Assembly: GCA_900155495.1 (NCBI GenBank)
Contig: FTLJ01000632.1
Span: 1-35,820, forward strand
Reading direction: 5' to 3'
Length of the DNA: 35,820 nucleotides
Source of the DNA: Porogramme epimiltina
Lineage: Eukaryota; Basidiomycota; Agaricomycetes; Polyporales; Polyporaceae
The translations under genes and the position numbers were made by a program. Under the pieces are notes generated by a model that ran no database searches, was not told the origin of the DNA, and was given only the letters and a program-made list of their open reading frames with translations. How positions within the stretch are numbered: the stretch's first letter is position 1; every line of letters begins with the position of its first letter. Positions 20,043-30,270 of the stretch are shown in pieces.

Positions 20043-21348
20043 ATGGACGCTGCGGGGGATGTTCCCCACAACGTACCTCCCGCCGCTGACCACGTCAGGC
20101 CGGACCCCACTACGCGCTTGATGTCCGGTGAAGAGTTGTTTAAAATTGTAGGCACCTGTAGATGTTGTAAGTCCTCATCATCCCTACGCACGCGCATGAC
20201 CGAGCTACTGATCATGGATACTAACTGATGTGTATGGCACCAGGGGGGGACCGCGAGACGACTCCACGTTCGATCGAGCTCGATAGTGTCTTCGCTGGCA
20301 TCAAGCCTGGTATCCGCGACGCGGTTGCGGACCTGAACCGAGTGATCGACTACCTCCAGCGACATGCGTCTGGAACTGAGGACCGAGCAGCCCCAGTAAA
20401 GATTCGAACGCACATCTACGGCCTACTCTTCACCCTCCGCAAGGTGCGCCACTGACCCCACCCCGCCGGCAGCCGATCCATGCATGTCGCGGCGCTCACC
20501 CATTCGCTACCTTGCTTGCATGCTCCTCCCAGGGCTTCGAGCACGTCGCGCTCCTCATTATCCTCACGCCAGGGTACGTGTGCCGGGCAGGGCGCGCGGA
20601 GCACGAAGAGCGCTTCCGGGAGCGCGAGAAGATGCTCAGCAACATCGCGGACAACATCACCCAGGGCGTGCAAGAGGCAGAGCCACTGTTTGGCTCGCGT
20701 GTGGGCCTGGAGCGCACAGTAGCGCGCATCCGCCAGCGCGAGCTCGCCCTCGTCGCCGTCCGCACCGCGGTACGCCCCTCTCCCCTCTTCTTCCCTTGAA
20801 AGTACGCCTGCTGACCGGACGCACATTCACAGTCGCTCGTCCTCGTCCCCTTCGCGCCCACCCTCTCCGCAGTCTTCTCCGCGCTGGACGTGCTCGCGTT
20901 CAGCACGTACAGCGTCGTACAGGACCTCTTTGTTCCTGGTGCCGCGGAACAGGTGCGCGAGGCCGTCGCGCGGATCGAGACGCTCGAGCGCGACCTCATT
21001 GAGCGGCTCGCGCAGGTTCGCATGCTGCAGGACGAGCTCGTGGCCATCCGCCGGCGCGTGGAGGCGGAGCAGCGCCAGCCTGCCAATGGGCGCCTCGCGG
21101 ACGTGTTGGAGACGGTCCGGCGGGCTGTGGGGACGGCGAAGACGCTGCGCGCGCGGGCGGTGGGCGAGGGAGAGAATATGGGGGAGGATGAGGGGGAGGG
21201 ATCGCTCGCGGCGCTGGTGGAGGTAGTGCGCCGGGTTGGGAAGGTGATGGAGGACGAGTCGTTGGTGGGGGGCGCAGCTGCGACAGTGTCAGTGGAGGAG
21301 TGCGCGGCGCTGGACCGGAGCTTAGATGACTTCAGGACCTGCGTCTAG
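20043..21348 (+). CDS. F1-5: F1-family protein, function unknown
   Basis: Exons 20043-20166, 20244-20443, 20533-20769 and 20833-21348 (phases 1-0-0) encode 358 residues. Near-identical layout to F1-4: exon 1 ends GTCRC, exon 2 carries GIKPGIRDAVADLNRVIDYL, exon 3 opens GFEHVALLIILTPGYVC (residues ~109-125). Exon 4 opens SLVLVPFAPTLSAVFSALDV (hydrophobic to ~residue 219), followed by coiled coil with RQPANGRLADVLETVRRAV and the block LVEVVRRVGKVMEDESLVGG. Differences from F1-4 are spread over all exons, with exon 3 and the coiled coil best conserved. Intron 2 contains 3'-shifted acceptor CCCAG. The start is supported by the parallel start in F1-4 and the shared box upstream. Confidence 0.88.
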
Positions 21349-21632
21349 CTCGAGGGTGCTGATTTGATCCTTTCTTCTTCATTCTCTCCCTTCTCTATGA
21401 CAAACTCCTTTCCAGCACCCCGAGTATCGGTTGCCGATCTCTGAGAACGAAGTTCGAACCTCTGTGGCCACTGGCCAGCCAAAGCACTGCCGAGCCCAAC
21501 CTGGTTGCCTATTGCGCTACATGATCATGCTCTCCGGACGCGCGGACGCCCAGTCACGTCTTGTCGACTACATCGTAACGTACAATCCATGAAGTCGACC
21601 ACAGCGTACACGTATCCCAAACTACCCACGGA

Positions 21633-22305
21633 CTACGGGTCGAGCGGTCCTTTGCAACAGAGATCGTAACATGCCAATCTCTCTTCCAAGGGCAAGGGGC
21701 ACTTGACCGGGTACGCTTCATACCAAAAGGCTAAAATGATATATAAAGCTCAGTCTAAATCGTTTAGAGTAAACACACGGCCGCGATAACTTACCATACA
21801 CCCGAATCCTATCGAAAGAGGGGACATACCCTTCTCCAGGTATGCTGGCTAGACACGCGTGGATATCGTCTAGGAGCTTTGGATTACGTTTGCAAAGTGC
21901 TTCTAGGGTTGCCTGTTGTTTGTACATTGGCTTGATGGAGAAGTTTCTTATGTCCTGGAGGATCTTCTGAATTAGCTGTGCTCCAAGCTGGGGGTTGTTG
22001 CGGATGCGTTCGAGCCCAATATCATCTATGGTGATGCCATTTTTGGCTGCCAATGTGACTATCTCTCTCTCCCGATCTATAATCGTAATGCCCAGCTTGT
22101 CGAGGTATGGCAGGCAAAAAGTATCCGATGACATGACCATCTGCCAATCGAGTGGGCCAAACTCGGGAACTTCAGTTTTTGTAGCAGGGGTAATGCCGTC
22201 TTTGCTATGTAGTGGCAAACTATGTGAGTGAAAGAGTGCATCTGATACTACGTCGACTACAAGGTATCGTGAAGCATTTCACTCTTACCCAGAAGTATCT
22301 TCCAT
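21633..22305 (-). CDS. F2d: F2-family protein, function unknown
   Basis: Minus-strand exons 22305-22289, 22219-21795 and 21730-21633 (phases 2-1) encode 179 residues, the shortest F2 copy. The 17-bp first exon reads MEDTSG, like METTSDG of F2a, which fixes the start. Exon 2 has the D-W pair (GPLDWQMVM), GLERIRNNPQLGAQLIQKIL, FSIKPMYKQQATLEALCKRN-P and PSFDRIRVY. The last exon begins A-F-W-Y-E-A-Y-P and ends soon after. It converges on F1-5 (285 bp between the ends) and lies downstream of F1-6 on the same strand, so here the pair is codirectional with F1 first. Confidence 0.8.
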
Positions 22306-22643
22306 CCTTTTCTATCCGTTCCTGTTTCATCCCCGAGTGGCGTGAGTCGCTGACAGAGTTCCTAGTAACGATGCTTACTTATTCTGAGAAAGGTAGCGCC
22401 TACCACAGGCGAACGTAGAGGACACAGTTGAGGCACAAAGTTGGTACGTGAGCTTACAATCGATGTCGATTGAATAAATGAAGAACGCTCCTTATCTCCA
22501 ACGAGGACCCGTGGCCAGGTGACGAGGCCCCCGTACACGCACAAGAAACGATTCCAGGACGTAATACAAGACATTTACGTAAATATATACAGTAGAAGGG
22601 CTCTCCATTATTCCAAACACCCTAGCTCTCCATCTACAATATA
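22306..22643. other. Intergenic between F1-6 and F2d
   Basis: AT-richer spacer containing the 3' flank of F1-6 and promoter of F2d. No ORF, box or repeat recognised. Confidence 0.45.
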
Positions 22644-23752
22644 CTAGTCAGCATGCCCGCTCGCCTCAAGCTCGCCGGAAAAGTTCTGCAGCGCCTCAAC
22701 AAAGTCGCGAAAAGCGGTCGACTCCGATGTCCCTGCCGGTACCCCTACACTATCAAATGCACTATCGGCAGTCCCGCGCAATCTCAATATCACCTGAAGG
22801 AGCCTTATGAGCCTGCGGACTGCAGGGTCGCGTCTCGTCCTCTCACCCGCAGCCTCCAAGTCGTCGATCCGCCGGCGGAGGAGTACTGCAGCGGCCGTCA
22901 CATCTTGGACGCGCCGGTGGAGTTCGTCCAGTGCTTCGTCTTGCGCCGCGTCTGTACGACCCTCGGCGATCGTGTATAGTGCAACGATGAGGGGAGATAT
23001 GAATGTGTCAGCCGCGACGAGCCCGCCTGAGATGACGGGGTAGAACGGCAGAGCGACGACGGTCTGCCAGCGGAGGTAATGCCGGAGGTCAGCTCTGGCG
23101 TCCTGATAGTGCAAGAGGGTGAGCTCTACTTACAGCCGCGAAAAGAGCCGTGCGCGCCGCGGTAAAGCGCCTCTTATTCATCGTGCGACGTTTTGAGCGG
23201 ATGTTCTTGGCCTCATCGAGCTGAGCGTGAAAGTCGGCGACCTGCTGTTCGAGTAGGGCAAACGTCCGCGGAAGGTCCGACGCAGTGCATCGTGGTTCTG
23301 GCGTGTTCACTATCGCAAGAGCGGCCGTTTCGAGGTGCTAAGATACGGGAGTCATTATGAGAAATGGTCTACACAAACGGAACTCTGCGGCACAAGGGAC
23401 TCGCCTCAAGAGTATATTTGTGGGCTTCCGATATTTGAGAGCGAAGCTCAGCACTTTCCTCTTCAGTTAAGTTGTTCCGAGGGCGGTCAAGAAGTCCCGT
23501 GGCCACATTCACACGTGCCACCACGAGGTGCATCTCATCTTTGACTATCCTCAGAGCCTCGTCCGCAGACACAGACGGCCCTTCGGAACGACGCAATGCG
23601 AGATGAGGTGCGAGATGGTCCCCTATTTGGTATGAGCAAAGCGAGTGAGCTATGTTGGCAGATAATGTGAAGAGACAGGACACGGCGGACTGACAACATT
23701 GACATTCGAGTTGCTGCATGCCGGAAGGAGCCGGCACGCCATGGGCCGCCAT
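22644..23752 (-). CDS. F1-6: short diverged F1-family protein, function unknown
   Basis: Minus-strand exons 23752-23695, 23622-23405, 23337-23134 and 23063-22644 (phases 1-0-0) encode 299 residues. Exon 1 is short and ends ECQC, the family Cys-x-Cys. Exon 3 opens HLETAALAIVNTPEPRC, matching GFESVALDIIFTPGYVC of F1-4 position by position. Exon 4 opens TVVALPFYPVISGGLVAADT with further hydrophobic residues (~161-193), then a helical region with DELHRRVQDVTAAAVLLRRR. The C-terminal LVEVVRR block of other copies is reduced to FRDFVEALQNFSG. Intron 2 seems to use a GC donor (GAG|GCGAGT at 23404), the only choice giving phase 0 and a normal 67-bp length with good alignment. A weak GTTCCG donor is the alternative. 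Confidence 0.78.
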
Positions 23753-24132
23753 CTGAGTGTTTGAGGAGTCGGAAACCGATTGAGGATATGCTCTGTTCTG
23801 TAACTGCGACACTTGTGGCCGCTCTGTCTAGTCTGCGGATGAGGTGAGGTTTGTGTCGATGGTGTCAAGAGGAGAGGAGGACGTCGGAGGACCCTAAAGC
23901 AACTATCACAGCGTCACCGTCTCATGACGTAACGGCAAATGCCGCACTTCACAGGTCACCTCGTAAACCTCGTGACCCATGCTTCTACTCGATCAGCATG
24001 GCTTCCTCGTTCACAAGTGTTTGCGATGACTCTCCAGGGTGCGCAATGTATAGCGTTCGAACTATGGCTAGTAGGATGCTGCACGAACACCGCTCGAAGA
24101 CAGGCCACGGCAGTACGAGATATCGATACACA
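23753..24132. other. Intergenic between esterase and F1-6
   Basis: Contains the 3' flank of the esterase and the promoter of F1-6. No CGG-N6-CCG or CCATATNNGG site was found, unlike other F1 promoters. Confidence 0.45.
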
Positions 24133-25684
24133 TCAACGCCCGGAAGCGCGCATTAACTCCTCCTCTATCGCTCCTGCGAGGAGACGGTGGACGTGAGAGG
24201 TGGGGTGTCCTGTGTCTATATTTGCACATGTCAGGACTCGGACCAGCTCAGAAAAGTATGGCATGACTCACTCCACCAGAAGTACGTTGGGTCATGGCAT
24301 TCACAGAACCTGAGCACCCCACATAACACTCATGAGAGGGCTACTCTTATTCCAAAGCTCGGACGAGATGAACTCACCCAGTAATGTTCGTAAACCCGTA
24401 GTCTTCCGCGCTGTCAAGAATCTTTGCAAAGAACGCATGCGCATCGAATGTCAGCACGTTCACGTCGGGGTGCGTGTGAGTAAAGTTCGCAGCATGGGTA
24501 AGAAGAGCCGAGTTGTAGTCTATGATGTTCTGATGGTAGAGGGGCGCGATAGCCGTCCCTATGTGGTCCGGGGAGCGATCAAGAGGCGGGACAGTGATGA
24601 AAAGATAGGTGCCGCGAAGGTCGTGGTCGTAGGCGTTTTGCTGAAAGACATGAGTCACGCGTGAGCTTCGGCTCCGGATGTAGGGAGATTCTGAACGCAT
24701 ACAACGGCACCGAACAGGGCTTCCATCTCGAGCTCCCAGAAGGCCTTGTAATCGAGCTGGACATACAAAGTGAGATTTCATGGACGGTATAGGTAGGTGG
24801 GGAATTATGCCTCTTACCGTGGTGTTTTGTAATGTATCCCCAGTATCGTTGATGCCAATCCAGAACGATGCCAGCGTTTCGTCGGCAGGATGAGGGACGA
24901 CGTCGGATCCATATGTCGCCCATTCGCGCACTTGGTCCACCAAGTCGACAGAGAAGTTGTGGTGCAGCGGTATCCTAGTGGAGCGTTTTGTGTAAGAACG
25001 TGGTAGCAGTAGACGTGTAAGATGAGCTCACAATGATTTGTCGACGTCTGCGCCAGAGAACGCGAAGTTCCATAACTGGTGGGGTGAACAGTCCGAAGGT
25101 TTACCTTGGAAGCAGCCGGTAAGGAATTCCGTCTGACGAAAGGCTCAGCTAAGCGTTACGCAACCAAGAGAATCAGATGACAGAGAATATCGTTGAGTTC
25201 AATACGTCGAATCCCCGGAGGGCTTCCGTCATCCCGACTCGAATCACATCCTGTTCGGAGAGATCGGATAACACGCACCCACGTAGGACCATCAGCAGCG
25301 GTCTGCAACAGAATAGTCAGCAGATGGAAAGCGGTGAAATGAACGACGAAAGACGCACAACGTTGAACTGGATCTCATCCTCCAACAGGTCCTCAGGGGT
25401 ATACGAGAAGTTGAATGCGCTGCCGATGAAACTGCGAAACTTGTCAGCCACCAAGCAGAAAGATCGATCAGACGCAGATTGCACGCCAACCTGAACTTCG
25501 GATACCCCTTGGTCCCACCAACGAATGTGTATGAGTCTCCAAAGGCGTAAAAGTACTTTGTCCGCAACCAGTCAAACTTTGGTTTGCCAAAGGAGAGTGA
25601 GCGGGAGGCAGGTACTGCCCCCGAGAGCGCGCCAAGGGAGAATAAGGCGACGAGAAAGGCGGGAACGCGAGTCTTGAGCCACAT
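24133..25684 (-). CDS. Secreted GDSL/SGNH-type esterase, CE16-like
   Basis: Probably an extracellular carbohydrate acetylesterase. Minus-strand exons 25684-25491, 25431-25359, 25302-25279, 25132-25032, 24974-24818, 24756-24703, 24640-24378, 24309-24272 and 24215-24133 give 328 residues with all phases consistent. Residues 1-~26 form a signal peptide (MWLKTRVPAFLVALFSLGAL). Block I is FGDSYT with nucleophile Ser51. Block III is GIND (Gly171 to Asp174), giving the oxyanion Gly/Asn. Near the C-terminus NTGHPTSHVHRLL carries the probable catalytic His305. FLTGCF and LWNFAFSGA are typical of fungal CE16-like enzymes. Exon 3 is only 24 bp. The 5' half of the gene lies within a tandem duplication, and a broken copy of that half lies at 28706-29547. 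Assignment to esterase is firm; the acetyl substrate is inference. Confidence 0.9.
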
Positions 25685-25725
25685 TTTGAGTGCCACCAGG
25701 AGGCCTTGGAGACCGTTCTCCTGAC

Positions 25726-25732
25726 TATATAT
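25726..25732 (-). promoter_or_regulatory. TATA box of the esterase gene
   Basis: TATATA core read on the minus strand about 42 bp before the esterase ATG. Confidence 0.5.
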
Positions 25733-26133
25733 CCGCCGATCCAGGGCTGGACATCGAACCAAAGAGGTCGGAGAGCTTCTTTCCGCCGCTCAGGTGACCC
25801 TCCATAGAGTGATGGCCCGCAAACGGACCGAAGGAAAACTATATCACTTCTGTTTAGCGAAACGCGGCTCTGTTGCGCGCGGAAATAGATGTGCTCACGA
25901 GGGAGAGAAGTCTTGTCATGGGAGTCGAGTTGAAGTGCCGATTGGCGCCCTTTGCCATCAGGAGAGCTAGATTTTCGTCCCGCTCGGACCGCTTGACGGT
26001 GTCAGTCTATAGGGTGTGGCGTCAGCTGAAGCTGCAGTACATCCTTCCAAATCCCATCTCGAGGTAGCAAAGGGTCCCCCCAGAGAGCAGGAGACGAACC
26101 CTAGGAGCTTTACGAGGTTAAAAAGTCAAAACA

Positions 26134-26216
26134 TTCCCATTAGCCGACTCGAACGACTGACCTCGTCATTACGTAATGATACTAGTGACGCGCTCTACCA
26201 ACTGAGCTAAACGGGA
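26134..26216 (-). tRNA. tRNA-Thr (anticodon AGT) with a 10-nt intron
   Basis: The minus strand folds as a complete tRNA. Acceptor strands TCCCGTT and AATGGGA pair through a G-T, and the discriminator is A. The D arm is GCTCAGTTGGTAGAGC, and the anticodon stem is CGTCA with TGACG. The anticodon loop reads C-T-AGT-A, then a 10-nt intron TCATTACGTA at the usual place one base after the anticodon, then A. The T arm is AGTCG-TTCGAGT-CGGCT. A and B boxes are both good, and the mature length is 73 nt. Confidence 0.9.
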
Positions 26217-26389
26217 GATATTCCTCAAAACATTTGGTTTACTATATCGCGATGGGGTATTGTATTCCCACGTACCCCTTGGTTGATTCCTAGCTACCGG
26301 TGCTTGTGGTTCTAGCCACTCGGCTTAACGTCGAACCACGACCAGGGCCTGGCACACACAGCATTATCTCACTACGAACACGTCACACA

Positions 26390-28329
26390 ATGAAATGTGC
26401 GTACTCGTGCTGCGAACATAAGTCCTCTATAAGCCATACGTTGCTGATGTAAACCACTTTTAGCTGCTGCGCTTGCCGCTAAACACTCCATATATGGCAC
26501 TCCCACCCATCGCGTTCTGGCTATCCCAGAGCTTCTCAATCTCATATTCTCGCACATGGGTCATGAAGACAATGCTAGCGCCGCATTGGTCTGTAAAATG
26601 TGGTCAGAAGTCGCCCTCGACATACTGTGGCACGACGTCGAAGACCTGCGTCGCGCCTTCCGGCTGCTGGCTCCTGTTGTCTCCCGGGACGAGAATTCCC
26701 CACTGGGCGGCGAGGAGGTGAGGGAATATCCGTCATCTTTGTTCATAGACACTGAAAAACTTTTGCAACTTTGTGGCACAGCACTTTGCTCGGGCACTGG
26801 AGCCTAGGGACTGGATGCGCTTCATGCGCTATGCCTCTCGCGTTCGGTTTCTCAGCGTCTCGTTCATGAACGACGTAGTGCTACGCGGATCGCACACATT
26901 CGACGAGGTTGCCAAAACCCGCACCACGGCCAACATATTCCCAAAGCTGTCCTTGTTGACGTGGTTCTCCGCTTCGGGAGAACGCCTGCGGCTCTCGTTC
27001 ATGTTCATGCATGAGAACATCAAGGAATTCGTTGTGTATCTCTCGCAATCCCCACACTACTCTTTGGACGTCTATTTACAAGAGATCGCACTCCGGATGC
27101 CAAATCTCACTCTACTCGATCTCTGTTTCAAATTCTCAGTGAAGAGCATCGAAGACGGCCTGTGTCAGCTCATTGAGGCCCTTCCCAGACTGCAGAAGAT
27201 CGTCGTCCCCAAGTACACACTGACGAGCAATGTGATGGAGGCACTCTCTCGGAAGGAGCACCTCGGCGTTCTTCAATTCGAATTCTTCCCGCGCCAGGGA
27301 GCGGGCGAAGCGGACGACATTCTCGATTGGGCACCTACGCTGGAAGAGGGTGCCTTCTCCGCACTCTACGACCTCAACCTCAACATCCAACTGTACCAGA
27401 TGATGACCTTCATGCATGGCCCATTCTTCCCAACCCACCTTCGTCTCATCTATCTACACCTCACCCATCCCGAAACCCCTGCGCAGCTCCACGCATTCTT
27501 GTCTATGGCCGCGGACACCCTCTCCTATCTTACAGATCTCGTCATCGAGTTCACTGGCGAACCACTCCCTTTCTTTTTCCGCGAGGATCCTCCCGCCGAC
27601 GAGGAGAGCGTCACGTGGGACACCCTCCGCCCCGTCCTGCGTTTCCAACGCCTCATCGCTTTCGAGGTCCGCTGGCATTCCGCCCTCGCGCTCACCGAAG
27701 ACGACCTCGCGGAGCTCGCGCAGAGCTGGCCAACGCTGGAACGCCTCACCCTCACGTGCGAACTGCCCACCGCCTGCCCTCCCCCGCTCACGCTGCGCGC
27801 CCTGCTCCCCTTCGCGCGGCACTGCCCGCGCCTGCGGCAGCTCTGCCTGCATCTCTCCGCAGACACCCCGGACCTCAACATATCCGACGCCGAGCTCCTG
27901 GCGGACCCTACCTCCAGCGCCCTAGCGCCCCTACATTTTTCGCACCTCGAGACGCTCGACGTCAGCGTCTCGCGCATCGCCGCGCCAGAACCCGCCGCCC
28001 TCTTCCTCTCGCGTCTCCTCCCCGCGGACGCCACCATCGAGGCGGGCGTGCGCTGGGACACGAGCAGCCCCCCGGTCATGTCCGCGGCGGAAGCGGACAG
28101 CTTCGCACTCGACGAGCTGCTCGTCGCGTCGGCGGAGTGGTGCGCGCACTGGGGCGAGGTGCAGCGCGTGCTGCCGCTGCTCGTCACGCTGCGCGCGGAG
28201 GAGCGCGCGCGCCGCGACGCGCTCGAGCGCGAGGTGGAGGATCTCCGCGTGCGGTGCCGCGTGCTCGAGGAGCGGCTGTGCCTTGGCCAGGCGGGCGCGA
28301 TGGTCGACAGCGGGTGCGTGCTGCTGTAA
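26390..28329 (+). CDS. F-box protein with LRR-like middle and C-terminal coiled coil (copy A)
   Basis: Probable substrate-recognition subunit of an SCF ubiquitin ligase. Exons 26390-26396 (only ATGAAAT), 26464-26717 and 26782-28329 give 602 residues. The F-box is at residues ~19-60: HRVLAIPELLNLIFSHMGH, then ALVCKMWSEVALDILWHDVED. The middle has repeated Leu-rich units such as LTLLDLCFKF, LRLIYLHL and RLRQLCLHLSADTPDL, as in mushroom F-box/LRR proteins. The C-terminus is a Glu/Arg-rich coiled coil (residues ~560-590, ERARRDALEREVEDLRVRCR). The 7-bp first exon is supported by the parallel ATGGAAT exon in copy B. Agaricomycetes carry hundreds of such fast-evolving genes. The target protein is unknown. 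Confidence 0.87.
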
Positions 28330-28705
28330 CGCGCGGGCGCCTGCGCCGCGGCGTGGGTGTGGCTTCGCGTGCGATGCTGGCGTGTGGGGTTGGTGCTGAT
28401 GTCTCCGTCCAGTGCGGTCTTGTGTATTGGGTCTCCGGCTTCTTGTTTATCGCCCGTTTCTATGACTGTGTACCGGCTCAAGCTTTGTGGGGTAGTTGTG
28501 ATTGGCCAGCGGGCCCTGTGGAATAATACTCACATTTTAGGCCTCATTGTCCCAAGCGAGTTCGCAGACTGAACCTAGCCCTTGCGTACGATGTCGTGCG
28601 TCCGCGCTTCCGTTTCACGTTTGGTGGCAGACAGCACCCCGCCTCCGTCATTCGCGTAGCTTCAGTGACGAGAGATGACGCACGGTCCACACTTTTCGCC
28701 ACCAC

Positions 28706-29547
28706 GGTGTTTTGTAATGTATCCCCAGTATCGTTGATGCCAATCCAGAACGATGTCAGCGTTTCGTCGGGGGGATGAGGGACGACGTCGGATCCATATG
28801 TCGCCCATTCGCGCACTTGGTCCACCAAGTCGACAGAGAAGTTGTGGTGCAACGGTATCCTAGTGGAGCGTTTTGTGTAAGGACGTGGTAGCCGTAGACG
28901 TGTAAGATCAACTTACAATGCTTTGTCTACATCTGCGCCAGAGAACGCGAAGTTCCATAACTGGCGTGGTGAACATTCTGAAGGTTTTCCTTGGAAGCAG
29001 CCGGTAAGGAATTCCGTCTGATGAAAGGCTCAGCTAAGCGTTACGCAACCAAGAGAATCAGATGACGGATAACATCGTTGAGTTCAATACGACGAACCCC
29101 CGGAGGGCTTCCGTCATCTCGACTTGAATCACGTCCTGTTCGGAGAGACCATGTAGCACGTACCCATGTAGGACTATCAGCTGCGGTCTGTCATGGGATA
29201 GTTAGCAGATGGTAAGCAGTGAAACAAACGATGTAAGGCGCACGACATTGAACTGGATCTCATCCTCTAACAAGTCCTAACTCCTCGGGGGTATACGAAA
29301 GGTTGTATGCGCTGCAGATGAAACTGCGAAACTTGTCAGCCACCAAGCAGAAAGATCGATCAGACGCAGATTGCACGCCCACTTAAACTTCGAAATGCAT
29401 AAAAGTACTTTGTCCGCAACCAGTCAAATTTTGGTTTGCCGAAGGAGGTTGAGCGGGAACTTGAAGCAGGTAACCGTACTGCGCCCGAGAGTGTACCAAG
29501 GGAGAATAAGGCGACGAGAAGGGCAAGCAAGCTGGTCTTGAGCCACA
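28706..29547 (-). pseudogene. Broken 5'-half copy of the CE16-like esterase
   Basis: Copy of esterase exons 1-5 generated by the tandem duplication. The signal peptide is retained (MWLKTSLLALLVALFSLGTL). A net ~40-bp deletion after KYFYAF removes the GDSYT nucleophile block. A 7-bp insertion near 29275 shifts the frame in the exon 2 equivalent. Exon 5 with GIND survives, but the gene ends there because the duplicated segment begins at this point, so exons 6-9 with the catalytic His are absent. No active enzyme can be made. Confidence 0.88.
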
Positions 29548-30015
29548 TCTCGAGTGCCACCAGGAGACCTAGGAGACCGTTCTAACTTCTCCTGACCATA
29601 TATATTCGCCGATCCTGGGCTGCACATCGAACCGAAGAAGTAGGAGAGTTTCATTCCGCTGCTCAGGTGACCCTCCGTAGAGCGATGGCCCGCAAACGAA
29701 CCGAAGGAGACCTATATCACTTCTGTTTAGCGAAACTCAGCTCTGTTGTGCGCGGAAATAGACGTGCTCACGAGGCGGAGAATTCTCGTCATGGGAGTCG
29801 AGTCGAAGTACAGATCGACGCCCGTTGCCATCAGGAGAGCTGAATTTTCGTCCCGCTTGGAACGCTTGTAAGGGCCAGCGTGTAAGGTACTATGGGTTCA
29901 GCAGAGGTTGCACTGCATTGTTGAAACCTCGTCCTCAGACGACAGGGGTCGCCTCCCATGGAACGAGAGATTTAGAATAGATATGGGACTTTACGCCTTC
30001 AGCGGGCCAAAAATA
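29548..30015. other. Intergenic in unit B, duplicated esterase promoter region
   Basis: Still aligns with 25685-26133 in unit A, including a TATATATT element near 29597. It now precedes only a pseudogene. No ORF supported. Confidence 0.5.
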
Positions 30016-30094
30016 TTCCCATTAGCCGACTCGAACGACCGACCCCGTCATTACGTACTCGCACTAATGACGCACTCCACTGAGCTAAACGCAT
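30016..30094 (-). pseudogene. Decayed copy of tRNA-Thr
   Basis: Duplicate of the tRNA in unit A. The T arm and 3' acceptor strand are intact (GTCG-TTCGAGT-CGGC, AATGGGA). The 5' acceptor strand has changed to ATGCGTT and no longer pairs, the D loop has lost bases (CAGTGGAGTGCG), and the anticodon-loop/intron segment is altered. Unlikely to yield a functional tRNA. Confidence 0.82.
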
Positions 30095-30270
30095 TACAGT
30101 GTATGGAGCGTCACGGCTACTATCATACTCACTGCAATGCTTTATTATTCTCACGAATCCATTGGCTCCTCGCCTGCGGCGCTTGTAGCTCACGATCACC
30201 ACAGCTTGCCGTCCAACCACGACCAGTCCCCTACCCACACAGTACCAACCCACTACAACCGCTCCATGCT

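Larger units (their letters stand above)
24821..28705. repeat. Segmental tandem duplication, unit A
   Basis: Aligns along its length with 28706-32444. It contains the first five exons of the esterase, its promoter, tRNA-Thr and the F-box gene with its 3' flank. Both units start with GGTGTTTTGTAATGTATCCC inside the esterase exon 5 region and end with CTTTTCGCC(A/G)CC just before GGTG. The breakpoint therefore lies at a GGTG microhomology. Confidence 0.88.

Noticed and set aside
27327..28526. Long plus-strand and minus-strand ORFs overlapping the F-box gene
   Set aside because: Arg/Pro/Ser-rich shadow frames of a GC-rich coding exon; the F-box frame has clear domain structure and a paralogue.
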